Positions 1-10,023 of a DNA stretch of 29,752 bases are shown here, piece after piece; position 1 is the first letter of the stretch; each line of letters starts with the position of its first letter. A model generated the notes under the pieces. It was not told the DNA's origin. It saw only the letters and a list, made by a program, of their open reading frames with translations, and made no database searches. The DNA comes from Chara braunii (lineage: Eukaryota; Streptophyta; Charophyceae; Charales; Characeae): the NCBI GenBank assembly GCA_003427395.1, contig BFEA01000301.1, positions 333,372-363,123 of the forward strand, read 5' to 3'. A program made the position numbers and the translations under genes.

Positions 1-186
1 ATGAACGGGGCCTGTAAGCCTTAAGTTTTAGGCTTTTAGGCTGAATGTCCGGGACGGGCCCTGTAGGGCCCGTGTGGCTACGCAGTATGCCACACACCTC
101 CACTTCTTCCTGGTCCATACTTCTAGGCGTGAAGGGGGCAGCCAGTTCCGCTTTGCCCACCGGTCTCTTAACTCCTCCCAGATGTC

Positions 187-1569
187 CTAAGACGGGAGGA
201 GCGATCGGTAGATGAGCTTGGTCGTCATCTGCTGCAGCGGAATCTTCGTCTTTAAATGATTCTGCTTAGGCCACGTCCAATCCTGCGGGTCCCATGGAAG
301 GTCCCGCCGCCTCGTAGACAGCCGAAAGGGGCGCCTGCAGTCCGCGGGGCCTTTATCCCCTTGGCATACCGCGACCGTTTCCACTGCACACTTAGGCAGG
401 CTACCACCTTTACCACACCTAGTCACTGGGTCTCCCAGGCCCTGATGGCCAGTACTGACTTTCCACGGGGTGACTAGTACCACCTCTCCTCGGTCCTCTT
501 CCACCCTGTAGATCATGGCTGGAGTGTCCTCCCCTTTATTCTTAACCCATTCGCCACTGCAGAGCTTATCCTCCCTGAGCAGGTCCACCCATTGGGTGGG
601 GATGGCTTGCTTGATATCCTTCAGCCTTTGGCTCCTTTGCACCTGGTACGGGAGGCCTGCAGCCATTTCTGCGTCAGTCTTCCAATCATGAGCTGCCTCA
701 TCCCAGAGGTGACCAATCTTAAAGACACCTTGCTCAGCCCATTGTCTGCCAAATGCACCGAGACGCCCTTGCCATGCGAAGACATCCCCATTCTCATCAC
801 AGATGAACCTGTTATCAAACAGCAGCTGGTTATATACGGCATCCGCCGTCGCAGGCTCAACATTGAGCATGTCAATCTTCTTCCACATTCCCAGCGGGGC
901 GGACCAGACTGCACCCCTTCTCACGTGCCCAATGAGATTACTGCTGGCCAGCCCTACCTCTACTAATGCCGGCGGCAGATGCAGCGTGTGGGCCAAGTGC
1001 TGCCTAGTTAACAGGCACCATTGCTCTCCAACGGTTCTAAGAAGGAACCACAGTAGGTGCCGCATTTGTAGTGCCATCATCTGTAACGGTGGCTCCAATA
1101 GCCCCAACCCTCCTTCGCTCCTTGGCTGAACCAGCTTTCTCCATGCCACTCTGCAAATGGAATCCAAAGCATCTGCATTACTGGACCATAAGTACGCCTG
1201 GATGGCCTGCCGTAAGTACGCAAAGGTCCGTCTCCCTGGCATACGAATTGCTCCTGCGTACCAGAGGGTGGCGAAGATGGAGTTTTTAATCACAATGGAC
1301 TTGTCGAAGACCCCAAGGTGCACAGCAGTACCCCATGCGCTCAACTTGGCTGTCGCCGCCACCACTTGCATGGCCATTTGCTCCACTCCCCCCCAGCTTG
1401 GAGTTAGGCTGGCCCCAAGGAAACGCAGTCGCTCTTCACCCACAGTGGGCATATCCCAATTCGCAGGCGGGTCCATGTCCGGGGGTAGGATAGCCTGGGA
1501 CTTTTCCCAGTTTACCCGTGCTCCGGAGTATTTGCAGAAGATTGTCAGGTCCTCCTGCAGGACCCTCAA
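187..1569 (-). pseudogene. LINE A ORF2: thumb, connection and C-terminal region
   Basis: This 460-residue open frame continues the reverse transcriptase in phase after one TAA. It contains GARVNWEKS (RT motif D/E area), RFLGASLTP, WRKLVQPRSEGGLGLL and the family-specific block GAFGRQW...LWDE, which LINE B and C also have. It ends at a TAA (187-189), but coding similarity (IWEELRDRWAKR...) continues in phase to about position 85. The CCHC zinc finger that should follow is not visible before the window edge. Confidence 0.85.
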
Positions 1570-1572
1570 CTG

Positions 1573-2085
1573 TTAAACTGTGGGAGGAATAATAGCTCCT
1601 GTGTCGTCTGCAAAAGCGGACGACCGGAGTTCCCCACTTTGCTGAAGGTCCAGGCCCTGCAATCTGCAATCTTCTCGCAAAAGCTCATGGAGAGACTCAA
1701 TATAGATGACATACAAGGCTGGCGATAGGGGGCAACCTTGCCTTACTGACCTGGTTACCTTAATCTTTTCTGACCGAATCCCATTTACTTGCATAACTGT
1801 GGCAGCCTGATTTAGCAGACACCTGACCCAGCTCCGAAAGATCACCCCGATGCCTCGTCTGGCCATTGCTTGTAGTAGAAACTCCCATCTGACCCTGTCG
1901 TATGCCTTCTGCAGGTCAATAGAGATAAAGGCGAGCGATTGACCAGATATTTCCTTCTCTTCGAGCACCTGCTGTGCCAATAGAATACTTGACACTATCT
2001 GCCGTCCTGGGACGAAGACTGTTTGCGAGGGGTGGATGAGCACGGGCAACACGCTGCTAAGCCTTGTGGCCATTATTTTGGCCAA
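1573..2085 (-). pseudogene. LINE A ORF2: reverse transcriptase palm
   Basis: The core of the RVT_1 domain is clear. In order: HPSQTVFVPGRQI, the motif-A region IDLQKAYDRVRW with its catalytic Asp, RSVRQGCPLSPALY (motif B) and SAFADDTGAI (motif C, two catalytic Asp). The frame ends at an in-frame TAA (1573-1575) just after FADD; the downstream open frame starting at 1569 is in the same phase, so a single nonsense change separates the two halves. The intact catalytic triad suggests fairly recent loss of function. Confidence 0.92.
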
Positions 2086-2138
2086 AATCTTATAATTTGC
2101 GTTAAGGATCAGTTCTTGACATCTTCCTTGGGCCCCTT

Positions 2139-2780
2139 CTACGAGTCCGCAAAGCCCTCAAGGAGGGATTCTCGCTGAAGTGCTTCGTTATAGGCCTCCG
2201 CTAAGAGGATGGCGAAAAAATTCTTGAATTCCTTAAAGAGCTCGATGAGAATCCCATCAAGCCCTGGCGTCTTCAGCCGCGGAAGAGCGGTAATTGCCTG
2301 TTCCACCTCCTCCGGGGTAATGTCCTGCTCCAGCTTGCAGCTGTTTTCCAAATCTAGCTTAGACTGTACATATCGCCACAGCTCCTCCTCTGGCTGGGCT
2401 TCCATGGCCTCAGCGGTCCAAACTTCCTCCTCCGTAAACAGGTCCTTATAGAAGTCTGTCACACATTTAAGGATGCCACGCGTAGTCTCCTGCCTGCCCA
2501 CTTGCGGGTCGTACGGGTGCTCCATCGCTGCCATGATCATGGAAGACTTCTTCTGCTTGAGCTCAGCAAAGAAGCGCCTAGCCATCTTTTCCCCCACCAG
2601 TATCCATGCTTCCTTATCCCGATGGCCCCAACAGACCGCATCCTCAATCTGCCATTCCCTCCACTGTCGTGCAGTCTCCATTCGCTCCGCCCACCATTCA
2701 TTTTCCTCCATATCCCCTGGCCCTACATCCAAGGACTTGAGCCTTTCCACGAATTCCTGACCCGTACCCTGGTGCGCCAT
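2139..2780 (-). pseudogene. LINE A ORF2: linker and start of reverse transcriptase
   Basis: This is a 213-residue open stretch lying between endonuclease and palm. It corresponds to LINE B ORF2 residues upstream of its NWRPVSLL motif. Recognisable pieces are the charged helical linker (WWAERMETARQWREW) and ITPEEVEQAITALPRLKTPG followed by LDGI, matching the usual PGPDG RT motif with Leu in place of Pro. The frame breaks at about 2139; comparison with LINE B suggests that the NWRPVSLL block has been lost by a small deletion around 2095-2145. Confidence 0.8.
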
Positions 2781-2795
2781 GTGCTGCAGCCTTAA

Positions 2796-3165
2796 CTAGG
2801 CAAGCAAGGACGCCTTCAAGTCCGCCATGGCCTCTGTGATGCGTGCCAAATAGCCCTCCTGAGGACAGCGGTCGGCCCAGTCCTCCCAGAATTGGAGGAC
2901 AGTTGGCCGATACTCCGGACTAGTGAAGACCCAAGCTGGGATCGAGGTCGGGGGTTTACCCATCTCCATCCTCCCTATTGCGTATGACGTGATTACCGCA
3001 GCATGGTCCGACGTTGCCATAATTAAGGTAAGAGCTTCTTGGCACCGCTGGGGCCCAAATCATGTCAATGCGGCTGCGCCGATTGGGGGCAGTGCCACAA
3101 AACGTGTATTCCCTGACGTCCGGATGTAGAGTATGGAAGGAGTCGCTGCATCCTAGGGCTGCCAT
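2796..3165 (-). pseudogene. LINE A ORF2: C-terminal part of AP-type endonuclease
   Basis: Two overlapping frames (2956-3165 and 2796-3020) together give the end of an exonuclease-endonuclease-phosphatase domain. The first carries the TFCG...RSRIDMIW segment and the second carries SDHAAVI, whose Asp-His pair is the last catalytic motif of the family. A frameshift between about 2956 and 3020 separates them. In the family this enzyme nicks the DNA target. The N-terminal catalytic Asn and Glu motifs are absent because the element is truncated at 3189. Confidence 0.8.
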
Positions 3166-3189
3166 GCTTGTGCGCAGGGCAATGGAGTC

Positions 3190-3204
3190 GCCATTCGCAG
3201 TTTC
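3190..3204 (-). other. 18S target motif copy (target-site duplication)
   Basis: Minus strand reads GAAACTGCGAATGGC. It lies exactly between SINE 1 poly(A) and the 5' end of LINE A. It is identical to the 18S rRNA segment used as insertion site elsewhere in the window. Confidence 0.9.
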
Positions 3205-3853
3205 TTTTTTTTTTTATAAAAGGGTTGCGAGGTGTCGGGGATTCAACTCCTACGGGGAAGCCAGCGGGAGGCTTCATGCACCAGATTCAGCCAACCCGTC
3301 GGCGTGGTGGCCTCACCCACACACAGAATCACTCAAGTCAAGGCTCAAATCTTCGCCACACACCCACTCTGCCAGTGTCACCCAGGACTGGTGCTACCCA
3401 GGCGCCGCGACTCGGAGCAGCCCCCTCCGAACTCAGGGTCCTGCATCCCCATTGCACCCTGACGGGAGGCTGCAATTGCACCACAGTCGCCTGGTGCGCA
3501 GGGGATGAGCGTCACTCCTGCTAGGGGGGGGGTGTCGAATCACTCCCAGCAGCACTCCTCTTACTGAGTCCACCCCCCTTACAGGGCTGAATCCCCCCAT
3601 GGTCTCAACAACCCCAAGGGGAGTGTGCACGCTCGAACCGTTACGGGGACCCAGGATGTACGGTTCCCCCTGGTTCAGGCTTGTCAGGCCCAGTTGTACA
3701 TCCGTACCCCTGGAAGCATGCGCACTCAGTGTGCGAATGGCATGGCGCTATGAAAGCGCGGAACGTCGGAAAGCGCAGGCCGTGAGTTTTGAACCCACAA
3801 CCTGAGACCACAATGCGCATTTCCAGACGCTGTCCTAACCACTCGGACATCCA
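3205..3853 (-). mobile_element. SINE 1: tRNA-Ser-like SINE, ~650 bp
   Basis: The minus strand starts with a tRNA-like head. TGTCCGAGTGG fits an A box and GGTTCAAAACT a B box, and the arrangement (CGAGTGGTTAGGACAG, TGGAAAT) resembles plant tRNA-Ser, with GGA at the anticodon position. A body of about 540 bp follows, including a C-run and a module also present in SINE 3, then the tail GACACCTCGCAACCCTTTTAT and poly(A) (3205-3215). It is flanked on both sides by GAAACTGCGAATGGC. It has no coding capacity and would depend on LINE enzymes in trans. SINE 2 is a close relative. Confidence 0.85.
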
Positions 3854-3868
3854 GCCATTCGCAGTTTC
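3854..3868 (-). other. 18S target motif copy (target-site duplication)
   Basis: GAAACTGCGAATGGC on the minus strand, between LINE B poly(A) and the 5' end of SINE 1. Confidence 0.9.
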
Positions 3869-3883
3869 TTTTTTTTTTTTTTT

Positions 3884-5194
3884 AACTCACACACACACAT
3901 GCCCCATCTATTCTGGGGGGCGTCAGTCCGGTTGCTTATCACCGGCAAGCAAGTAAAGTAAAGGTGCGAAAAAACAGACAGTAAGACAGCAATGAGGTTT
4001 CTGGGAGGTATCGGCTCTGGCCGGCGCCAGTGGCCGCATGCGACAGGTTGAAAACTACCAGTGAACTCGGGAATTTCCGACCCTGAAGGGGGATGTTACC
4101 GGGAGCGGCGGGAGGCGAAACGCACCCAGTCGTAACGTCCCTCCCCCGGGCCGAGATTCTCGCTAGACTGGTCCTTCTCCCCTCGCTCCCTCCCTCGCAG
4201 AAGAAAACTTCCTATTCTTCCCCCTATGTCTATTTCCCCTCTTTCCCTTCTGCCCCCTATCTCCCTGTTTTGATCCCTCTTGTGCAAAGTCCCTTTACCC
4301 AGCCATGATTGGCCCCATTCCCTCCTGGTTTAGTTGATCCTTTTCCAACCCTTTCCCTCAGCCTTTATCGGCACATTTCCCACAAACCACTCCTTTCACA
4401 GTTTCCAGCCCACTACCTGTATATTCCCCTATTAATCCCCTTACACTTCCCCTCGCTCTATCACACTGTACTTCCTCTGTTTCCCCGAAACACGTTCAGT
4501 GCGTTTATCCCCTGCAGTCTGTGTTTCTCTATTTTACCTATCGTTCCGCAATCAATCAAGATGTAATTCCTCCCTTTTTCCTCCTGATGCAAATCCTTTA
4601 TCTATCAAACGAGCTGACCCCGCTTTCCCTATTTTTACACAGTCTCACTCTAGTTCTACATTCCCCGTTCCCTATTCTACTTACCTACTGTGCTTCTCAC
4701 TCATCTCCCCCCACTCTGTTATCGCACAGCCCCGCTGACCCCGCTTTCCCTATTTTTACACAGTCTCACTTCTAGTTCTACATTCCCCGTTCCCTATTCT
4801 ACTTACCAACTGTGCTTCTCACTCATCTCCCCACACTCCGTTATCGCACAGCCCCGCTCTCCCCCTCTCTCCCAGTTATTACACAGTCAATTTCTACTTC
4901 GTCCTTTCCGCTTCTCTCAATTTTTATACATCATCACTCAGCGCTATCACACCTCTCTCAAGTTATATACAACCTCTCTTAGCACTCCCCTGGCTCCCCC
5001 CTCTCTCCCATTTTCTGCTCAGTCTTTCTCTACTACTTCACTCCCCGTCCCCTTTTCTGCCCATTCCCCTCCCTCAAATTTTGTACATCCTTACACCACG
5101 CTTTCACCCCTCTCAAGTTTTATACAACCTCGCTCCACTCTTGCGCTCCCCTTCCCCCCCCCCTATCCACCCCACCCCACTCATCAGTTTTTCC
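3884..5194 (-). other. LINE B 3' UTR with terminal hairpins and polypurine tract
   Basis: No gene is seen between the ORF2 stop and the poly(A). On the sense strand the region 5190-4100 is strikingly A+G-rich. The last ~60 nt before poly(A) form two candidate hairpins: CCGGT/ACCGG (arms 3941-3945 and 3928-3932) and GCCCC/GGGGC (arms 3917-3921 and 3901-3905), followed by (TG)n, GAGTT and poly(A). LINE C and the fragment at 13172-13361 end almost identically, so this is probably the signal recognised by the reverse transcriptase. Confidence 0.7.
4613..4855. repeat. 121-bp tandem duplication in LINE B 3' UTR
   Basis: Two near-identical copies begin with GCTGACCCCGCTTTCC (plus strand) at 4613 and 4734. 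They differ by a few substitutions and one extra T. Confidence 0.9.
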
Positions 5195-6103
5195 TCAACA
5201 TGGGCTATCCACTTCCCCCACATCTGTCCACCCCTGGGATTCAGTTCCCTTATCGGTGCTCACTTCCTGGGCCATCTCCCACTCTGGTCTCTCGTTCCCC
5301 TGTTGACAATCTTGTGTCCCGTCTTCCTGGGTCCTCCCCCTCTCCGGCCTTTCCGCTGTCTGCTGCCTTTCTTGTGTCCCACTTTCCATCTGTTCCGCTT
5401 CAACTGGCCGTTCCTCTTCCGGCTGCCTATCTGATGTCCCATTTTCCGGCCGCTCAGACTCATCTGATGGTGTCTGTGCTGGTGTCTGTGCCGGATCCCC
5501 CTCCTCCTGGTCCGGTAAGTCCCCTTCCCTGTTAATGCGGAAGCCATCGCTCCATTCCCATCTGCCGGGCTCCGTATTCATTTGTAGCACATCCGTGTAG
5601 GCCCCCCATGCCTCCCTGGGGAAGGGCCAGCTCCCCTTCTGTTTTCTCTGCATATCCGCCGTGACAGCCGCCTTGAGGTTCCTCAGGAACCAATGCTGCA
5701 ATGTTTTCACCAAACCTTTCACTCCCTCAGTCAGTAGCCTCCCCCTCATTGCCCACATTGCCACCCAGAATGCGCCTCTTATCATATCCCCTGCATACGC
5801 CTGCACAGGGCGAGTCGCTCCTCCCACCAATATCTGGCCCACTAGTACCTCCGCCCTGTGGTTGGGCGATCCAGGATGTAGTGGCACCTTGGTTCCCATT
5901 GTGCCCCACCATTCCCAAAACGTTCTCTGCGGGTCACATTCCAGCCACAGGTGCGGGATGGTCTCCTCCTTCTGTCCGCAAGCTTTGCATAGTGTGTCTG
6001 TTGATGCACTGTATGCAGCCATCCATTGGTACGTTGGCACCACCAGCTGCAGGTTGAGCCACAGGCCCCCCGCCTGTTTTTGGTCCGGCAATATCGTGAG
6101 CAC
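5195..6103 (-). pseudogene. LINE B ORF2: C-terminal zinc finger and repetitive tail
   Basis: This frame holds the end of ORF2. The finger CKACGQKEETIPHLWLEC fits CX2C...HX4C and, with PTYQWM before it and FWEWWG after it, matches the plant LINE zf-RVT region. Behind it is a conserved block (AYAGDMIRGAFWVAMWAMR...) shared with LINE C. The last ~110 residues are a Glu/Gln/Arg-rich tail with an imperfect ERPE...Q repeat of about 20-22 residues, ending at 5195. It joins the upstream frame through a frameshift near 6100. Confidence 0.85.
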
Positions 6104-7005
6104 AGTACAGGCCTTCTCCCACGTTCGCTGTGTCCAACTCGCCCCTTCCGTCTGTTGCTAGTGGTTCTCCATTCCCACATAGACGGATCCCAGGGGATCT
6201 GCAGTGGGTGTTGACGTATTTTGAAGGGTCTGAAGCTATCCCCCTTCTTTTGTCTTTTGTCTCTCACCACCACCACCGACCGCATGTTGGCTTTGTGTAT
6301 GACACCGTCTCGTTGTTCCTGTCTCCTCAAGGGATGTCCCAGCGCTTCGTCCGTCTGTGTCGCTCCCCAGCCTTCAACCCAGTACCAGTCCTCTTGGTCC
6401 TGTGCCAGTGTTCTGAAGAGCGTCTCTGGTGGTTCTTCTGTCTTCAAGGCCACCCATTCCCCTTTCACCCTTCTGTTGTGGCTCAGCCTTTGCTTCCATG
6501 CCTCCGGGATCGCCTTCCTTACTTGGTCCAATCGCTGCTTCCGATCCGCCTGATGTCTGAGCGCTGCCTCCAGCTGTGCATCTTCCTTCCATTCGCCCCT
6601 CTCCTCATCCCACAGATCCACCACCCTGTACACCCCACATTTTAACCATTGTCTGCCGAACGCTCCTTGCTCCCCTTGCCATGGGAATGGATACCCATTT
6701 CTGTGAATTCTCGCGTTTCCAAACAGTGATTGCCCCAGGATTTGTGTCACTGTTTGCGGTTCCTTCTGTCGCAAGGCCGATCCTCTCCATTTGAGCAGCG
6801 TTGGCGACCACAGTTCATGCAGTGCCAGTCCTTTGAGAAGTTGTGGATGCAGCAGCGCCGTCTCCATGTCCGCCGGTTCCAGCCTCAATGCCCGGGCCAT
6901 GCTTGCAAGGGTAACCACTTTCCATGGGGCCTCGTCGTTCTCCATCAGCAGCCATATTACCATCCTCATCTGGAGCGCTGTCGCTTGTTTGTGGGGATCC
7001 AGCAA
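5842..7005 (-). pseudogene. LINE B ORF2: region between RT thumb and zinc finger
   Basis: It continues the reverse transcriptase in phase after a single TAA (7042-7044) and is collinear with LINE C and LINE A. A block QGAFGRQWLKCGVYRVVDLWDE is shared by all three elements (about residues 125-146), and WDPSMWEWR marks the end of the conserved part. Genuine coding ends near 6100, where a frameshift moves to the zinc-finger frame; residues after that point are out-of-frame. The function of this inter-domain region is unknown. Confidence 0.8.
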
Positions 7006-7041
7006 TCCCAGGCCACCGACTTTCCTTGGCTGAATGAGCTT

Positions 7042-9129
7042 TTACCACCTGACTCTGTAAATCAGGTGTGGAACTGCAGGATCGTTTTTCCATAGATACT
7101 TCCTTAGCCCCATCTTATACTCCCTCCATGCCCTCTTCCCAGGAGCCGAGAGCGGTGCCACGTACCAAAGCATGGATGACACTGCGTTGTTCGCCACCAG
7201 AACCCTTCCCAAGATGCCAACATCCGTTTTTCCGGCCCAGCGGTTCATCCTTGTTATGGTCGTCATCAACAGGTTCTCCATTTGCTCTCCCGTGGATAGC
7301 ACCGCAGGTATCAGAATTCCTAGGTATTTAGTGTTCTTTCCTCCTTGCACTATACGCATATCCGGGAAGCATTCCGCCCCTCTCCCTGCTGGCAGCATCA
7401 CCACCGACTTCTGCCAGTTAACCTTCGCTCCCGCATATGTCTCAAAAGTCCCGACTTGTTCTCTGACCGCTTGTACACACCCCTCCGAACATTCCACGAA
7501 AGCCGCTGTGTCATCCGCAAAGCTGTTGGACTTTAGCTCTCCCTGTCCCGGGAGGGGCAGTCCCTTAATCCTTGTGTCTTGTCTCAGCATTTCATGGAGA
7601 TGTTTCACGTACAGGATGTACAATGTCGGAGACAGGGGGCATCCCTGCCGTACCGATCTTGTGACCTTCAGCAGGTTCGTCCTGAAGCAGTTAATTTGCA
7701 CCGCCGCTGTTGCTGATGCCAGTAGTACCTGCACTGCCGTTCTGAATCTCACCCCGATTCCTCGCCCCTCCAATCCTTGTAGCAGGAAGCTCCATCGCAC
7801 CCTGTCATACGCTTTCTCAAAATCTAAAAGCATGACGGCCAAAGGCGGTTCTTGCTCCGTTGCCCTTTCCAAAACCTCTCTGACCATTATAACATTGGTT
7901 AGTATTTGTCTAGCCGGAACAAACCCAGTTTGAGTGGGGTGCACAAGTCCCGGAAGCACCGCAGTCAATCGGTTAGCCAGTACTTTAGCATATAGTTTGT
8001 ATGGCGCCGAAAGTAATGACACCGGCCTCCAATTTCGTATCTCCGTCGGGTTGCCTTTCTTGTATAGAAGGATGATATTCGCCTCACCAAATCCCTCCGG
8101 GGGTACCTGCGCGTCCTTGAAGAATGAGTTGCAGATCTCCAACAGCAAGGGACCGATCACATCGCTCGCTGCTTGCAGATGGTCCATTGGCATACCGTCC
8201 GGGCCGGCCGCTTTATTTTTAGGCAGGTCCGACAAGGCTGTCTTAATTTCCTGCAATGTAATCTCCTCTTTCAGTCTCACCGACTGTTCCGCTGTCAGGG
8301 TAGATCCACATTTCTCCCATATTTGGTCCCAAGCTTGCTGTCGCAGTGCTTGCATCTCCCATTCTTCCGTCTCCGTGTACAGTTCTCCGTAGAAGTCTTG
8401 CACATACTGCAGCAGCTGTTGTGTGGTGTCGGCCAGCGGCGCCCCTTCCTGGAAGGGATGTTGTAGAACCTTGATTGGTCTCGCCACCCTTTTGGATTGG
8501 CCTTGTTTAAAGAACGCCTCCGTCATTCTTTCTTTTAAGCGCACCCATTTCACCTTCGTCAACATACCCCAACGCTTTGCATCGTCTCTTTCCCACTCTT
8601 CCCGTTGGGCTTTTACTGTGGACCATTGCACCCACCATTCTTCCTCCTCTTCTTCTCCCGGCTCTGTTCCCAGTTCCTCCAATTTTCTGGCATATTCCTC
8701 TCCTGTACGCAAGTGGGCTTGTCTCGTAGCCCTCGCCCGCATCAGCATCAACCTTCTCAACTCCCCCAGTCCTGCCTGAAAGTGTTGCGTCGCAGATACC
8801 TCAGCCTTGCGCAGCGTTGCCCAGCATTCCCAGTGCTGTTTCACTAGCCGCACGTGTAGGGGGTCTTGAAACATCCAATGTGGCACTGTCGGTGGTTGTG
8901 CCCGGGAGGCCATTGCCGCTGGGAGCAGAAGTTCCGCTAGCAGTATTTTGTGATCCGACATGGCCACCGGCACAGTCGTGATACGGACCAGTTTCCTCAG
9001 CAGGTCCTGTTGCATCCACGCCATATCCAGGCGACTCCTCCTTCCCACCCCTGCCCCCGTCCATGTGAACCCCTTCTCTTCTGGCCATGATTTACGAAAC
9101 ACATCTTCCATTGCAAGCTCCGCCATCAT
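7042..9129 (-). CDS. LINE B ORF2: end of endonuclease plus reverse transcriptase (695 aa)
   Basis: This is the longest uninterrupted frame in the window. Residues ~1-75 finish the AP-endonuclease (TWTGAGVGRRSRLDMAW, then MSDHKIL with the catalytic Asp-His). About 280 residues of charged linker follow, then a complete RVT_1 domain: AGPDGMP, NWRPVSLLSAPYKLYAKVL, LLDFEKAYDRVRW (motif A), RSVRQGCPLSPTLY (motif B), SFADDTAAF (motif C) and GAKVNWQKS. It would copy element RNA at the nicked target. The ATG at 9129 is not a real start: the sequence upstream is also endonuclease, separated by an in-frame TAG. It ends at a TAA replacing a Glu codon conserved in LINE C. Confidence 0.93.
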   Translation of the reverse strand: MMAELAMEDVFRKSWPEEKGFTWTGAGVGRRSRLDMAWMQQDLLRKLVRITTVPVAMSDHKILLAELLLPAAMASRAQPPTVPHWMFQDPLHVRLVKQHWECWATLRKAEVSATQHFQAGLGELRRLMLMRARATRQAHLRTGEEYARKLEELGTEPGEEEEEEWWVQWSTVKAQREEWERDDAKRWGMLTKVKWVRLKERMTEAFFKQGQSKRVARPIKVLQHPFQEGAPLADTTQQLLQYVQDFYGELYTETEEWEMQALRQQAWDQIWEKCGSTLTAEQSVRLKEEITLQEIKTALSDLPKNKAAGPDGMPMDHLQAASDVIGPLLLEICNSFFKDAQVPPEGFGEANIILLYKKGNPTEIRNWRPVSLLSAPYKLYAKVLANRLTAVLPGLVHPTQTGFVPARQILTNVIMVREVLERATEQEPPLAVMLLDFEKAYDRVRWSFLLQGLEGRGIGVRFRTAVQVLLASATAAVQINCFRTNLLKVTRSVRQGCPLSPTLYILYVKHLHEMLRQDTRIKGLPLPGQGELKSNSFADDTAAFVECSEGCVQAVREQVGTFETYAGAKVNWQKSVVMLPAGRGAECFPDMRIVQGGKNTKYLGILIPAVLSTGEQMENLLMTTITRMNRWAGKTDVGILGRVLVANNAVSSMLWYVAPLSAPGKRAWREYKMGLRKYLWKNDPAVPHLIYRVRW

Positions 9130-9659
9130 TATCTACAGCGCTTCTGCATCCGGTTTCTCGGTCCCCCGTGGGGGGAGTCCAGGCCTGGTTGCACCACCGT
9201 GTTGTAGTCTCCCATCATTGCTGTGTTTGGTGTCTCTGGGATGTATGTCGGGAGTTCTCTCCAGAACCACTTCTTTTGTGTTGTGTCTGATGGAGCGTAC
9301 ACCGTCATCACCAGTAACCTCTCCCCTTCGATCTCCACCCAGACCCACGCCCACCTACCCTGTGTATCCACGAAGAAATCCAACACCTCTCCCCGGAAGT
9401 GTTTGGTCATTACTATGGCTACTCCTCCTATCGTACCCACCGTCGGCGCCCACGCTTGAAAGCCCTCCCCCAGCTCCAGCCTCTTTCCCCCTCGAATTTT
9501 CTCCTCCTTAAGCTTCGTTTCTTGTACACATAATATGTGTATCCTCTCCCTATCGACTAATCGTCGGAGCTCCCTGGTCTTCCATCTAATGGAGCGTTCC
9601 CCCAACCCTCTAACGTTTATAGTTGCTATTCTAATTGCTTTTTGCACAGTCATTTTCAA
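9129..9659 (-). pseudogene. LINE B ORF2: N-terminal AP-type endonuclease
   Basis: This frame starts ORF2 (MKMTVQKAIRIATINVRG). The catalytic motifs of exonuclease III-like LINE endonucleases are visible in order: TINVRGLG (Asn), CVQETKL (Glu), GGVAIV, TVYAPSD (Tyr) and MMGDYNTV (Asp, Asn). It leaves the correct frame near 9160 and stops at 9129; the correct frame (PDAEAL, TAG, then MMAEL) continues into the following ORF. The whole domain is therefore readable but broken by one frameshift and one nonsense codon. Confidence 0.9.
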
Positions 9660-10023
9660 CCCGTATATTCCCTCGATACCAGCTCCGCGCGCGACTGTAG
9701 TTCCATGTCTCCCCCTTCCTCCCCTTTTTCCAATCCCCCTCCTTACAGTAACCTTACTGCTCCGTTCTCCCCAGCCCTCTCTTCCATGTCCCCGCTGTGT
9801 GCCAGCGGGCTTGTCTCGTGGTTACCGGTCCCCCCTTCCTCCCTTTTGTCCATCACCCGCCCCCCACTCATCTCGGCTCCGCGTTCCTCTTCTATTCTCG
9901 AGGGGCTCCTCTAGCCCTCTTGCTCCTTCTTGTGAAGGTTCCCGGTGATGGTACGCTAACCGTCACCCTTGATCTCCTTGTTTGTCTGGCCGAGCCCCTC
10001 TCTTGCCCCGTCGAAGTCGGTCG
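9660..10023 (-). other. LINE B ORF1-ORF2 spacer
   Basis: These 364 bp lie between the last ORF1 stop and the first ATG of ORF2. They are purine-rich on the sense strand with no conserved protein segment that I can recognise. They may hold a degenerate end of ORF1 or a true inter-ORF spacer. LINE C has a much shorter equivalent. Confidence 0.5.

Larger units (their letters stand above)
1..3189 (-). mobile_element. LINE A: 5'-truncated non-LTR retrotransposon (partial, runs off window)
   Basis: The minus strand encodes the C-terminal half of an AP-endonuclease, a reverse transcriptase and the region behind it, all similar to LINE B and LINE C in this window. The 5' end at 3189 abuts a copy of the 18S target motif (3190-3204), as expected for a 5'-truncated insertion made by target-primed reverse transcription. 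The 3' end is not seen: similarity to LINE C coding sequence fades at about position 85, and positions 1-85 contain only a short GGGCCC-containing inverted repeat that I cannot assign. Several stops and a small deletion make the copy non-functional. Confidence 0.9.

Noticed and set aside
4690-5535. 281-residue plus-strand frame
   Set aside because: Ser/Pro/Leu-rich low complexity from the antisense of a polypurine UTR and the repetitive ORF2 tail; no domain, and the opposite strand is explained by LINE B.
9127-9132. Overlapping stop-start TAATG as a translational coupling signal between two LINE proteins
   Set aside because: It lies inside the endonuclease domain, and the upstream frame in phase with the downstream ORF is also endonuclease; frameshift plus nonsense explains it better.
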